From: Cliona cf. orientalis
Taxonomy: Eukaryota > Porifera > Demospongiae > Clionaida > Clionaidae
Length of the DNA stretch: 64,000 nucleotides
Reading direction: 5' to 3'
NCBI GenBank assembly: GCA_963930775.1
Contig: OZ005689.1
Coordinates: 4,340,001-4,404,000 of the forward strand
Of this stretch, positions 1 through 11,593 are shown in pieces. The position numbers and the translations under genes were made by a program. The notes under the pieces are model-generated. The model was not told the origin of the DNA and did not search any database. It was given only the letters and a program-made list of their open reading frames with translations. The number at the start of each line of letters is the position of its first letter. Position 1 is the first letter of the stretch.

Positions 1-1215
1 TACAATACGTGTGTTTTCACTGGCCATGCCTAATTATAATCGACTACACCTACCAATGCTACCAGTATGCTGTTTTCACTGTATATGCTTGAAGGGTAAG
101 CGGGATCGTCTAGTCAAAGTCTACACCTGTATAATGGTATGGCACATTGCTTAGGAAACTTGGGATTACGTACGTGGAGAAGTCTCAGTATATCTGGGGC
201 ATGTGTACTAGAGAAGGTAGCTACGGTTTTCACTAGCCTGAGAACAGTGAGCTCTAGAAGTTAGTTATCATTGGATGCTTTCTCACAGATTTACAGTGTA
301 GGAGGGGTTGGCCTATGAAGGTCCATTCTCAGTGCACCCTCTGTCCCGTTGCCACGTTCACAAGTGTCAGCAATTGCCAAATCATGTTCTTAATACTTTC
401 TGCTATGCTGTGATTACTGTGCCAAGTTTGATAAGACTCCTTGTCAAAATTTATGTTGCATTCTTAGATGATGTGTTTATGATAACGAGAGCAGCTTGTG
501 ATTGTGGCTTTTTATAGTATTATACCATACACCATAATAAATATAAGTTAGACACTGAAGCCAAGGGATCTACAGGATTTAGAATACTGAAGACACTGAT
601 ATAAAATCCCGAAGGTGAAGCCTGAGGGTTTTATGAGTATCTGAAGTATTCTAAAGACTGTAGATCCCATTGGCTGAAGTGTCTAACTTGTTTAGACTCT
701 AACATGCTGTTGCTTGGTAACTTCTTGTATGTTATTGCCGAAAGAACTAGCTTTCTAAGTAGAGGGGTTCTTAGAACCCTTGTTTTTAACCAATCAAATC
801 ATAAATATTTGTGACAACTAGTGCAATTAGTTGATATCGTATGACATTGTGATTCCTGGAATGTTTAGGTAACCAATTGAAGTACATGTACATGACATTG
901 TATTAATTTTTCTGTTAGTCTGAAGGTAAGCATGCATGGGGAGAGCCTAGTGGAAGATTATATTATAATATTATAGAGATTGTGTGCTTTCTTGGAAGTG
1001 TATCTAATACTACTCTACATGACGTTGTGTTATTTTGATCTAAAGCGAGAGGTCGATATTAAATGTCTTGTACTTATGTTTAGTTTATTGGGAACCTTAC
1101 CTGCATCAGCAGCACAAACAGGTGGTAGCCATGGTAGTGTACTGTAGTTAAACTCAATCAGATTAGTTATATATACATTGTAACCAATATTGCATTGTTG
1201 TTTCCATTTATGCAG
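1..1215. other. Non-coding stretch, probably introns of the UROS gene, with a hairpin element
   Basis: I could not place any further UROS exon here with confidence, although the gene's 5' exons should lie to the left. The open frame at 308-517 has no recognisable domain. A hairpin-forming repeat sits at about 545-695 and is listed separately. The rest is AT-rich sequence without clear signals. Confidence 0.5.
545..695. repeat. Imperfect palindromic element (MITE-like hairpin)
   Basis: The left arm, which includes agttagacactgaagcca and then ggatctacag, is matched in reverse complement by the right arm, which includes ctgtagatccc and then tggctgaagtgtctaact. The arms are about 50 bases long around a short centre. 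This architecture recurs elsewhere in the window. Confidence 0.65.
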
Positions 1216-1588
1216 ATGCTACCGGATACTGTATGGGTGGTGTACTTCAGCCCATCAGGAGTCAATTTTGCTCAGGAACACATCAAACGAACAAAAAAGA
1301 GTCACCAAGTAAGAAAATTGAATACACCCCCACTTCAAAATTCCGTTCCTGAAAGACATGTGTTATGCTAATGGTTACTTGGGACAGTGTTGGTTCTAGT
1401 GACGACCCCTTACCATCTGTTACTGTATGTTTTAAAAAAGCTTCTCTCTCTCTTTCTTATAGGTGGCTGCAATTGGTCCAACAACAGCTGAAGCTCTTAT
1501 TAATGCTGGCATTCAAGTTGATGCTTCAGCAAACAAACCAAATTCTGAATCACTAGTGCTAGCAATCGGACAGGCAGGCCAGACGTAA
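1216..1588 (+). CDS. UROS: Uroporphyrinogen-III synthase, C-terminal exons (partial)
   Basis: Two coding exons, 1216-1308 and 1463-1588, are joined in phase 0 across an intron with GTAAG and TAG ends. The translation contains VVYFSPSGV followed by AAIGPTTAEAL, which match the conserved FSPSG and AAIGPTTA motifs near the C-terminus of eukaryotic uroporphyrinogen-III synthase. This heme-pathway enzyme closes and isomerises hydroxymethylbilane to uroporphyrinogen III in the cytosol. About 73 residues are visible; the family is about 260 long, so the N-terminal two thirds lie upstream, outside the window or in exons I could not place. The ATG at 1216 is internal and not a start. The protein ends at TAA 1586-1588. 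Confidence 0.85.
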
Positions 1589-2205
1589 ACTGGTCTAGTA
1601 GTAAAGATCGGAACATTTAATACGGCTGCTACTACTTGCAGGACAAGCTAGAAAGTTGAGCACAGCAAGTGTTGCTGCATTCAATAATAATATTATTTTC
1701 ATCTATTAAAAATTTGTGATCATACGCTGTGCTGTTCTTGTCACTTGTGTTAATTACTTTTGTATTGTGACCTTGATTAATAATTAACTTTGCTAAAATA
1801 CCGGTAGTAAATAACCAGGGTGCTACCACATTCAATCAAGGAAGAGTTTATACTCTCTGGCTGTTTAAGTGGAGTGACAATGTTATGGCTGATGGACTGC
1901 ATGCACGTGCATGACTTGTGCATGGCTAATGCTGATCTACAGGCTCAACAGCTATAATACTATAGGTATACTGCATGAATAATCTCAAAGCATCTAGTGA
2001 TCAACTTCATCAAAAGATACTACCATATATACCTAGCACGCGCAAATTCATGCAATCATTTATTATAATTATAGAGCTTCCAAGGAGTTGGATAATTGGT
2101 AAGTTCCTCCTAATAGACGTGATGCCCTGTGGAAGTGTGTCATGCACAAGGAAAGTCTATAGACATTCAGGATTTCTTAACTTAACTTTAACGAAAGAAA
2201 TTGAA
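1589..2205. other. Intergenic, no gene seen
   Basis: AT-rich sequence downstream of UROS. The short open frames on both strands here show no domain or splice logic. I see nothing supportable. Confidence 0.5.
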
Positions 2206-2484
2206 AAGTCACTGTTCCTCCAAATGCCTTTGACAATGCCTTGTATTATTGTATGGCAATACAAAATAATATTATTATCAAAACTCAAACTCAAATGTGC
2301 AAACCTATTATGGATGTAGGATAAATACAAACTCAAGGGTGCAAAAGTATAATATTATAATAATTAATATTATAGCTAGGTTTGCACATTTGAGTTTGAG
2401 TTTTGATAATTTTGTCACGTTTGGATTGCCATACTATTAGCTATACAGGGCATTGTCAAAGGCATTTGGAGGAACAGTGACTTT
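2206..2484. repeat. Long inverted repeat, about 100-base arms
   Basis: The left arm, about 2208-2307, starts gtcactgttcctccaaatgc. It is matched in reverse complement by the right arm, about 2376-2481, which ends in gcatttggaggaacagtgac. The spacer is about 68 bases. A further partial copy of the right arm follows to about 2600. This looks like a non-autonomous transposon of MITE type or a foldback element. Confidence 0.75.
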
Positions 2485-2673
2485 TTTTGTCACGCTTGGA
2501 TTGCCATACTTTTGTACCTTCCATATGCAAAGTTTATACTTTTACACCCTTGAGTTTGAATTTTGATAATTTTATCACGTTTGGATCGCCATAGAATTGT
2601 ATTTATATAGAAACCAAACCTTACTAGGCCAGCATTCAGGAAGAGATGGCTAGACCATGCATACACAGAAATC

Positions 2674-2680
2674 TATAAAA
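2674..2680 (+). promoter_or_regulatory. TATA box of cysteine-rich peptide gene 1
   Basis: TATAAAA lies about 195 bases before the coding ATG at 2871 and is followed by TTCAAGCC, a pair also found at the two other peptide genes. A 5' UTR intron from about 2770 (GTGAGA) to the CAG at 2862-2864 is likely. Confidence 0.7.
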
Positions 2681-2870
2681 AGCGATGGAAAATTCAAGCC
2701 TCATTCAAAGCAATCAGTCTACAATCAGATTCCGAAATTTATCAACTTTTTCCATCAATTCTTACAGTGGTGAGATTATAATAATTATTTATGACTCATC
2801 CAATAAGTATTATTGTCAGAAAGAATGCTTGGAGTTCCAATTTATCTGTTGAACTGTGCATGCAGGAATC

Positions 2871-3804
2871 ATGATTCGAAAAGTATTCATTCTTGGTCTG
2901 GTTGTGGCAGCCTGCCTGGAACTCACTCAGGCCGGAAAACCAAATTTCCAAGCCAAGATAGAAGATTATGCTGAGGCCCTTATTCAAGGTATGCAAGCAT
3001 GCAATGCCATGTGATTATGTACATGTTATTCATTTAAATAAAATTCATGTGCTTCACTGCAGCAGCAAATTATTAAACAGTAAAAGATATTAGTCCCATA
3101 ATCAAATAAAAATTATCACCTACTGAGTTAATAATAAAAACCGAATTCCTTGCATGCACCCTCCCCAAACATTGCTGTTGGTTCATGGAAATAGCAGAAT
3201 CTGACTCCAATTATTCACTTAGCGTAATCAATTACTATAGGCTATTAAACCTGCACTACCTAAAACTGTGGCTATCGCTACTAGTAAAATTATTGCTTTG
3301 CTGTTTACTCTCATGCCCACATTATTGACAGAGGTGATCAACCAGAGCTTTGAGGAGATGGTATCAGGTAACTAATCAAATTTGTAGAAAACAATAAACT
3401 TATAATATTATACATGCATGATTTGCCAATTGTGTTGCTTCAAAGTCAGCATGCGTGCATGGTGCACTGTATAATTTAATTTGGTATAGCCAGCAATAAT
3501 TACTACTGTACATGTCCTATTACCGGTATACTTCTCCTGGTGCAGCACCCAGCATGTCACATGACTTATACGTGTGCATTATACTTAATTCTGGATCCAA
3601 TAATATTCAGCACAAAAGAGCAAAGACTGCAATAAGGCGACTTTCCGCAAGGAAATTAAACACATGCATAATTGCGATGGAAAGTGTTGTTCAAAGAACA
3701 GGGACGGAACAGATGGGTATAAGTGCGACGGAAGCAGTCAAAACTACTGTGGGTACTGTTTCGGAAGTTTTGAATGTAAGTTATTGTTTACAGACAAATT
3801 TTAA
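2871..3804 (+). CDS. Small secreted cysteine-rich peptide, copy 1
   Basis: Three coding exons, 2871-2988, 3332-3367 and 3611 to 3776 or 3804, all joined in phase 1. Exon 1 encodes MIRK plus a hydrophobic signal peptide and the start of an acidic propiece. Exon 2 is a 12-codon mini-exon continuing the propiece. Exon 3 encodes the cysteine-rich mature region, with cysteines spaced like copies 2 and 3 (C, C, CC, C, C, C). It does not stop where the other copies stop: it reads on through GSFEC, giving an eighth cysteine if the GTAAGT at 3777 is not used, with TAA at 3802-3804. If that donor is used, an extra exon near 4027 or 4048 would end the protein. The dibasic KK before the first cysteine in the other copies is KSK here. 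I do not recognise a named family. Confidence 0.72.
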
Positions 3805-5815
3805 TATTGCATGCCATAGTAATACTAAGTTCACAGCTTATCCTTGTGGTAAAATTTAATGGAATTGCCTAATAATTTATTTATGGTCAACACAATCATT
3901 GGTATAGACTACAATTTTTACAGCATAAAGAAATCTTCGTAAGAAGAAAGTTTCATAGTACAATATTTACATTCTTTTTTTTAAAAAAAATATACATGCA
4001 TGATTGTATCATTCCTGTATTTAACAGTCGCTATCCTTCCTATTAGGAATTTCATCTGCTGTTGAACAAGTTCTACCACAAACTGAGCAGTTGTAGATAA
4101 TAAAACAGTTTCAGATTGAATTGGAAACAGTTTGTTCATTATAGGTTATTCAGTTTTAGCTACTATGCTGCCAGAACATTGTATATCAAATGTGTAAAAT
4201 TATATAGAGAGAGTATACACAAGACCAGTGCATGATAATACAGTAGAGGTAGGCATGGTGACAGACAACATGCACAATGTACAAGTAGGTGCGAAACGTT
4301 GGCATTAATACTATTACCGGTAGCTCATTGTGTGAGTAGTATACACCCCACTTAAATTTAGCTCCAGAAAGAAGGTGATGTATTATTATTATTATGCTAG
4401 CTTTGACGTTAAAGTGCTGGCTCTAATGACGCCCCTTACCACATTACTAATTGCCACCTGATACTTATGGGACATATTAAATATTGCCACTCCATACAAT
4501 AAATCAACCAGAGAGTATAAAATTAATTCCACCTGCATGTATGCCACTATATTATAGCATGATTGAATATGATGCACCTCATTCATCTGGTGTTTAGCAA
4601 AGTGTTTATTTATAATACAAATGGAAATGACCTCAAAGGCCCTCGGGCTTCAGTGCAATAAATACCATACATCCCTAGTGCCTGCATGTGATATAACTAT
4701 ACTAGCTATATAGCTACACAAAGTACTACACTAATGATTTATATAATTTAGTGGTGTAGCTATTTTCTCCGCAGCTTCTGGTAAACATTAAATTTAAAAC
4801 AGAACACTAAAATTGATCAAAAATTTTAAATTTTAGCACCATAGTGGGCATTAGTAGTTCAGTAGCCGCCTGCAGCTGTGCATGTGATAACGTATACTAT
4901 TATTTATAATATTATTATAGCTAATGTCATTTGCATCCAACACCTTATAATTGAAAAAACAACATTAACAACATAGAATAGACAAGGACATAATCAAAAC
5001 TTGAAGCTATAATTATGTTTGAATGACTGAAGGCTGCATGCCTGTAGTAGCCTGCATGATCTTTATGGAGTCAAGTCGTTGTTCTTAATTGTCGTGATGA
5101 AATAGCTGTCAAACAATTAGGGGAAGGCATCAGATCTCCAAAGCTTATACAGTGAGTGGAAAGGCTGCACGTGTACGATGAAGATATCACCTAGAAAATA
5201 TAATAATTTCAATATTATTATACTAGCTAGCACAACACAATCATATAAAATCTTGAAAACCTGTGCTAGCTTTAGCTGCAGTCTTCTTTCACCCATATTT
5301 TGAGATTATCTTTCTTCAGGAGAGATCTTCACGAGATCTAGAGATCAGCTCGAGCACAAATTTTGCACTTCCTTTAGCCTGTCGATATCACTTTGAGAAG
5401 GTAGCTGTCCCACATTTGTGCTACATACTCCAGGTGTGGTTGAACTGTTATAGGCCTATGTATACTGACAGCTGTAGCTTTGAAATTCAGAAATATTATG
5501 TCCAATAATTAGAAGCACACCAGGTATTTCAATTAACTTTCACTTACTCCAATTTTGATCCACACCGATGAAGTGATGCAGGGTAAGTTGATGGAACACC
5601 TCTTCGACAGAATTCTCTATCGATTAACATTCAAGAGTTGCTCATCACCGACTGTATACTGCAGTTATACTTGTAGCTCTGTTTTGTAGGAGTTCCTGCT
5701 TCAACTGATCTACTGTGGATCACATGTACCTGCCATAAGAAAATGTGTATAGATATATCTAATTAAAAATTCAGCTAGCTCTCTTACTTTCTCTTACTTT
5801 CAATGTGTTGACCAT
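3805..5815. other. Intergenic or 3' region of peptide gene 1, no further gene seen
   Basis: Around 4048-4096 the text resembles the 3' segment found downstream of copies 2 and 3 (ending near ACTGAGCAG), so it may be the 3' UTR of copy 1. A segment near 4335-4445 resembles 1315-1415, suggesting a dispersed repeat. The rest is AT-rich without supportable coding. Confidence 0.45.
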
Positions 5816-7115
5816 GTGCTCAACTGTCTCCTCTGCAATCTCACATGGGTACAATCCCATGCGCCTTAGAAAATCACAGTAGCTATATACAGCTGGCTGC
5901 AACAAGTTCTCATCACCGAAACCAATTCTTCCAGACTGGATACGACATCTAGTAGCTGTTACTATGGCTCTCGAAAGTGTATGGGCACAACCCCATTCAC
6001 CTTAGAAAATCACAATACAGCTGGCTGCAACAAATTCTCATCACAGAGACCATTCTTCGATCCAAACTGAATATGACGTGTAATAGTATAGCTGGCTGCA
6101 ACAAATTCTCATCACGGAGGCCATTCTTCCAAATCATGAATAGCTGTATTATGGCTCTCGAAAGTGTATGGGCACAACCCCATTCACCTTAGAAAATCAC
6201 AGTACAGCTGGCTGCAACAAATTCTTCTCACCGAGACCAATTCTTCCAGACTGGATACGACGTGTAGTAGCTGTTACTATGGCTATCGAAAGTGTATGGG
6301 CATAACCCCATTCACCTTAGAAAATCACAGTACAGCTGGCTGCAACAAATTCTCACCACCGAGACCATTCTTCAAAATAATGGCTGTATTGTGATTCTTG
6401 AAAGTGTTTGGGTACAATCCCATGCACCTTAGAAAATCACAGTAGTGCTGGCTGCAACAAAATTCTCTTCACTGAGACGTATACATTCTTCCAAACTGGA
6501 TACGTGTAATAGCTGTATAATTATGGTTCTCGAAAGTGTATGGGCACAATATCCCATGCACCTTAGAAGGCTGGCTGCAACAAATTCTCATCACCGAGAC
6601 CAATTCTTCCATTCACCTTAGAAAATCACAGTACGGCTGGCTGCAACAAATTCTCATCACCGAGACCGAACTTCTTCCAAACTGGATGTGACGTATAATA
6701 GTACGGCTGGCTGCAACAAATTCTCATCACCGAGACAGAACTTCTTCCAAACTGGATGTGACGTGTAATAGTACGGCTGGCTGCAACAAATTCTCATCAC
6801 CGAGACCGAACTTCTTCCAAACTGGATGTGACGTGTAGTACAGCTGGCTGCAACAAATTCTCATCACGGAGACCTTTCTTCCAAATCATGAATAGCTGTA
6901 TTAGGATTCTTGAAAGTGTATGGCTACAACCCCATGGCATGCACCTTAGAAAATCACAGTACAGCTGGTTGCAACAAGTTCTCTTCACCGAGACGCACAT
7001 GCATTCTTCCAAACTCCATGGATACGATGTGTAATAGCTGTATATACATGTATATGGTTCTCGAAAGTGTATGGGCACAATATCCCTTAGAAATCACAGT
7101 TGCTATACAGCTGGG
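5816..7115. repeat. Composite tandem satellite, about 12 copies
   Basis: The core ctggctgcaacaa recurs about 12 times between about 5890 and 6980. Spacings fall in two classes: roughly 64-72 bases, and roughly 113-131 bases where an extra block is inserted containing tcgaaagtgtatgggcacaa and ccttagaaaatcaca. The short form dominates at about 6570-6850. Open frames on both strands are by-products of the repeat. Confidence 0.85.
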
Positions 7116-9366
7116 TTTTCCTCGCAATAATTAAGTATTCTTTCTCCAGTACAAAGAGAGATTGATCTGTAGGAAGGTAGTGGCTCTTGGATGCCACAAT
7201 TAACGAAGCACACAAAGGATGCAATGCAAGCAGCAGCACATTCAAGCATCTTTCCACGAATTCCAGCTGATCCATTAGACTTTAATAGATGTAGCTATCA
7301 ACAATTCCTCAGTATCCTCTATATACATCACAGTATATCCACATGTAGGGCTTCAGTGCTGGGATTCTTGCCCAGCAATTTGATGGAGCTGCAAATATTC
7401 CACTCTATATCCAAGGGGTTGAAGACGTGACTCGGTCAAGAATGAGTTTAACATCTGCCTTCTCAAAACTGCTGCATGGTGGCTTCTTAGTGTATTGGAA
7501 TGATAGATTTCTGTTTATTCTGCTCTCCAAAACTTCTTTGGTTTCTTGAGATCAAGTTCAGAAAGTAAGTAGACCATTCAGCTGATTTGAGCTCCTAGTT
7601 TGCATTGTCCTTTGCTTGTTGAAGTTTCCAGTCAACTTGGCCCTCTTATATAGCAGAGCTCTTCATTATGATTAATATGTAGATTATACTAATTACTTAG
7701 TTTCTTTGACAGCCACAGGAGATTCTTTCAGCTAAGAACACTCTGGCTTAGAATACATTCATTGTTGAAAGAAAATTTTGGGACCAATTATCAGTGACTG
7801 AGTCCATGCCTCATTGATATCATTAGCTATAATTACGTAGACAATGAAGAATTCTAGTCACTGAAAACTATCAATTAGGTCACATGCTTTCTCCCAGTCA
7901 GCCTGGCTATATAGCTAGCACCAGACAATCCCATGCAAGTCAGCCCTTCGAGTAATTATTTTTAAGCCAAGCTTAGCTGTTGATCTCCAAGACATTTACA
8001 TAGATGTATGGCATGCCCTTGTATATGTGATCAGTATCTGCATGCATTAGAGATGGGAGGGAACAACCTTAGATAATGATACTATGCATATGGTAACAAG
8101 CTAAAGATCAATACTTGTGGAGGCACCATGGTGAACATGTGTTCAACTGTTGGTTCGATTCTTTCTGAGGGGGCACAGGCCTGCTCTGTTATTGTATTGG
8201 TCACATGCTAATATATATTATGTGTTTATTTGCACTTGTGCTAGAATTTCTAACTCAATTCTGTGCATCATATTTTTAGTGATGTACTTCGGCACTCAGC
8301 CCCCCTCTGTAGATAAAACCTAAAATCGCCACTGTATATCTAACATGTAAGCCATGGACATAAAGATTTCAACGTTGAGATATGGTTACAAAATCAATGT
8401 TGGAGTCACTGTAGGGCCGTGTGTACAAAGTAGAGTGCCTCGGGCCGGCCATAGCTACAGCTAGATCGGATGCATTGTCGAATGATCGGCGAGAAGTTTC
8501 AAGAGGCCTGCTAAGCAGGCGCTGGCGCTGGCCACCGAGCCTCTAGGGAAGCGAGAGGCGAGGTCTATTCTTTATCACACTTGTCAGCAGTCTAAGTCTG
8601 GTAGCAGAGCGAGAGCGAGAACATCATTGCACACATACACTCTTATTAGTTGCTATGAGGGGTGTGGCCTCTGCATCCGCTTCCATCTGCGCATGCGCGT
8701 GGTACTAATGGACAATTTTGCCCGGGCAGGATAATAATATTGCATGAACTACGTCTCTATGCTTTGTGAGCATGTACTGTTAATAGATGATCATGCATAC
8801 TAACTTCCACATGATTATGACATTAAAACATACTTGTTAACCAACGACATTTATCCTGCCACATAATTTAACATTCACATATAAATATAAATAATAATAA
8901 TAATTATTATTATTATTATTATTGTAGCTATAACTAGGAGTCTATAGTGGCCTTAATATCTCTTGCTAAACAATGATGGTAGATGCAGCCATATACATGG
9001 TGCTGTTACAGTGTTTATGATTTTGTAGTCCGACTCGAAATTCACATAATATATAGTACACGCAGCTCCACCCTACATCCCATGTAGTCAATAACAATTT
9101 TTATGATTGAAAGTCTATAGTATTATTAAGATGATCATAGCTGTGTATAATATAATAATATTATATGATATCGCAATAAATCCCACATTTGGCTAGCTAT
9201 GTTTGATATGCATTAATTTTTTATATGACAATGTCATGCTCTCACAGGCATGAGCTTCTTCAATCATGCCACATGCCAGTAGCTAGATCATAGCTATTCA
9301 TCATGCATTCTGAAAGCTATATATATGTTGTATTCAGCCAGTTATTGAGAAAATTAATGTACTCCA
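7116..9366. other. Intergenic, no gene recognised
   Basis: Mostly AT-rich, with a locally GC-richer patch at about 8400-8710 that contains gcctcgggccggcc and gcgcatgcgcg. No open frame here has a recognisable domain or a convincing splice context. Confidence 0.4.
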
Positions 9367-9429
9367 TTGTTCTCACTTCATAACCTACAACTAAAAATCC
9401 CCATACCATCATTCTCTTTCTTAATACTA

Positions 9430-10600
9430 GCAATCATAGAGTGTCAACACCTAGTAGCTAACAGTGCTGTCTTCAGTCCATTGTTAGAACCTAGCTTGCC
9501 CTCTATATTATTTGTAGCTTGGCTTAATCTGGACATAGGAATTGATGTCTGTTTCTTTGATGGCCTGGATACATACACCAAAACCTGGCTTCAACTGGCG
9601 TTTCCAGTCTTAGACTACATTATCTATATAGTGATTATTGTAATCATAATCAGTGAATACTCCGGCCCCTCGATTTCTGGACTAATTGGAAAGAGAGGCC
9701 CAATTGCAACTCTGGCTACGCTAATTTTCTTATCTTATGCTAAACTCCTCTCAGTGACTATCACAGCTTTGTCATTTGCTGTCCTTGACTATCCTGATGG
9801 CTCACGAGAGACTGTATGGCTTTCTGACGGAAATGTGCCCTACTTACGAGGTAAACATGTAGCTCTTGTCCTCATTGCCCTGTTGATTATTCTAATACAT
9901 TATAGGTGCCCTCTACACAATTCTTCTTCTTCTCTGGCAGTGGCTTATTCGTGCTCCAAAGTGGAAGATTTTCAAATGGACAAGGAACAATAAGCTCAAT
10001 GCCTTCATATCTGTCCACCACGCTCCATACAATAACAAGTATCGCTACTGGACTGGCTTGCTGCTGCTCGTGAGGGTGGTCTTGTATGTTATTGCCTCAG
10101 TCACTGTGTCCGCAGATCCTCCAACTTCACATTTCAGTGATAAACTATTTAGTGAGCAGTCTCTTTATAATCAAGGAAATCACAGGAGCAAGGATGTACA
10201 AAAATTATTCGTACTAAATTTTGTCGAAATAGGATTATAATATGTCAACCTTATTGCTTTCTCTTCTTTTAGCTGGTACCACTTCAAAATTGACGCTGAA
10301 AAGCAGACTGCTGTGGCCTACATCTCTACCATCATAAGCTTCATCCTTCTGGTTGGAGTGATTGTCTATCACGTGTATTTGCTGGTTAGAAAGGATCATC
10401 CCCGGCCGGGAGAGGAGGTGAATGAGTATCCCCTGGATCCAATTCAACCTGCCAAAGATGAAGTGACTTTCTCTGTCATTGAAATTCCCAAGCCTCGAGA
10501 TCAGCCTCCACCGCCAAAGGAAAACAGAGATAAGATCAAGGTCAAATTTAAGAGATTATATGCACAGCAACACCAATGTATCAGTAACTTCGATCTTTAA
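9430..10600 (+). pseudogene. Broken paralogue of the polytopic C-terminus of the beta-helix membrane protein
   Basis: The segment around 9500-9895 encodes AWLNLDIGID, RGPIATLATLIFLSYAKLL and TVWLSDGN. These align with AWLNLDFGIE, RAVPLLATLSLMSYLKLL and IVIWYLDGN of the intact gene at 15142-18768. Near 9900 the similarity changes frame and resumes with ALYTILLLLWQWL and YRYWTGLLLLVRVVLYV. A last segment, from about 10273 to TAA at 10600, matches the final membrane helix and adds a proline-rich tail. The extracellular domain, the first helix and about 60 residues near helices 8-9 are missing, and the upstream frame has no proper ATG. It is most likely a pseudogene; an unusual intron set or an assembly error could mimic the frameshift. 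Confidence 0.65.
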
Positions 10601-11543
10601 ATTAAAGCTGATGATTCTTTAAGGAGAATCCAGTTTAACTTAATGGTTTATTACTGTATGCACTTGAGATGTTAGTCTATAGTTATTTGCCTTTTAAAAT
10701 AATACTAATGTACATTTTTCTTCTTGAATATCATCAGAGTCTCTTAATGATCTTGTGAATTTAAGTATAGTTTCAAGTCCCCTCAAATTTTGAAGTAGCT
10801 AATGCCTGTGTAGCTACATTGTTGTAATCATAATCAGTAAACCATTTTGGTGATAATATAATATGCATAGCAACCGGCAACCTGATCAAAATAATATGGC
10901 ATGAATACATGGTCAAACTCAATATGAGTTAATGCATCAACAGCATTGTGACTAAAATTAATTAGACAATTAAGTTTGTGTAATAGTATTAGGTAGCTAT
11001 TAATTTTATTGCAAGGCAATAATTTTTGTTGTTTGTGATTTTGACAACGTATTTCAGTTCGATAATTTTTGTTGAAGCTCCATTGCATGCTCTAGATGGC
11101 ATGCACACTGAACCCTAGTAGTATACCGATAGGGATGAGGCTATAGTTTAATTGGCTCTGCTGGTAGAGCAAGAATTCACAGTATTATGTAAAATGTAAA
11201 CGTTTAATAAATCACGATATGCGTGATGGCTAACAGAAATATTTGTGATAAGCATATAATTTTGTTCATTAGAGCCATCAATCATTGAAAAACTAATGTT
11301 TACATTAATATTAAAACTAATGTTTACATTTAGTGTATTTCTACATTCAATGTTTATAATTTCACTATGTCATAGTTATTGCATTTATTTTCAGATATCT
11401 GTGTTGACAGTAAACATCAGGTCTTGTAATGCACTCTAGATAAAAGTCTAACATGATGTATAATGACTTCCTTTAATCTGATTGGTCAGATACATTTTGT
11501 TAACTTTCAGCTGGATCCAAGCAGTGGTCCTTCCCACTTTAGC
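10601..11543. other. Intergenic, no gene seen
   Basis: AT-rich spacer between the broken paralogue and the beta-helix/sushi gene. Nothing supportable was found on either strand. Confidence 0.5.
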
Positions 11544-11550
11544 TATAAAA
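11544..11550 (+). promoter_or_regulatory. TATA box of the beta-helix/sushi receptor gene
   Basis: TATAAAA lies 44 bases before the ATG at 11594, so the 5' leader would be only about 15-20 bases. This spacing fits a direct TATA-driven start. Confidence 0.6.
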
Positions 11551-11593
11551 CTGGAGACTGAAGGTCTGGTTTGAGCCTCAGATATACCACAAG

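Noticed and set aside
1632-1835. Minus-strand frame after UROS
   Set aside because: Short, AT-rich, and without any recognisable feature.
6797-7078. Open frames on both strands at 5977-7134
   Set aside because: They are made by the tandem satellite and are interrupted whenever the unit length changes.
5816-7115. CRISPR-like array
   Set aside because: Repeat and spacer lengths are irregular, the intervals are themselves repeated, and the setting is an intron-bearing animal genome.
11140-11185. tRNA-like text (ggctctgctggtagagc)
   Set aside because: Only a D-arm-like phrase; no acceptor stem or T-arm could be folded around it.
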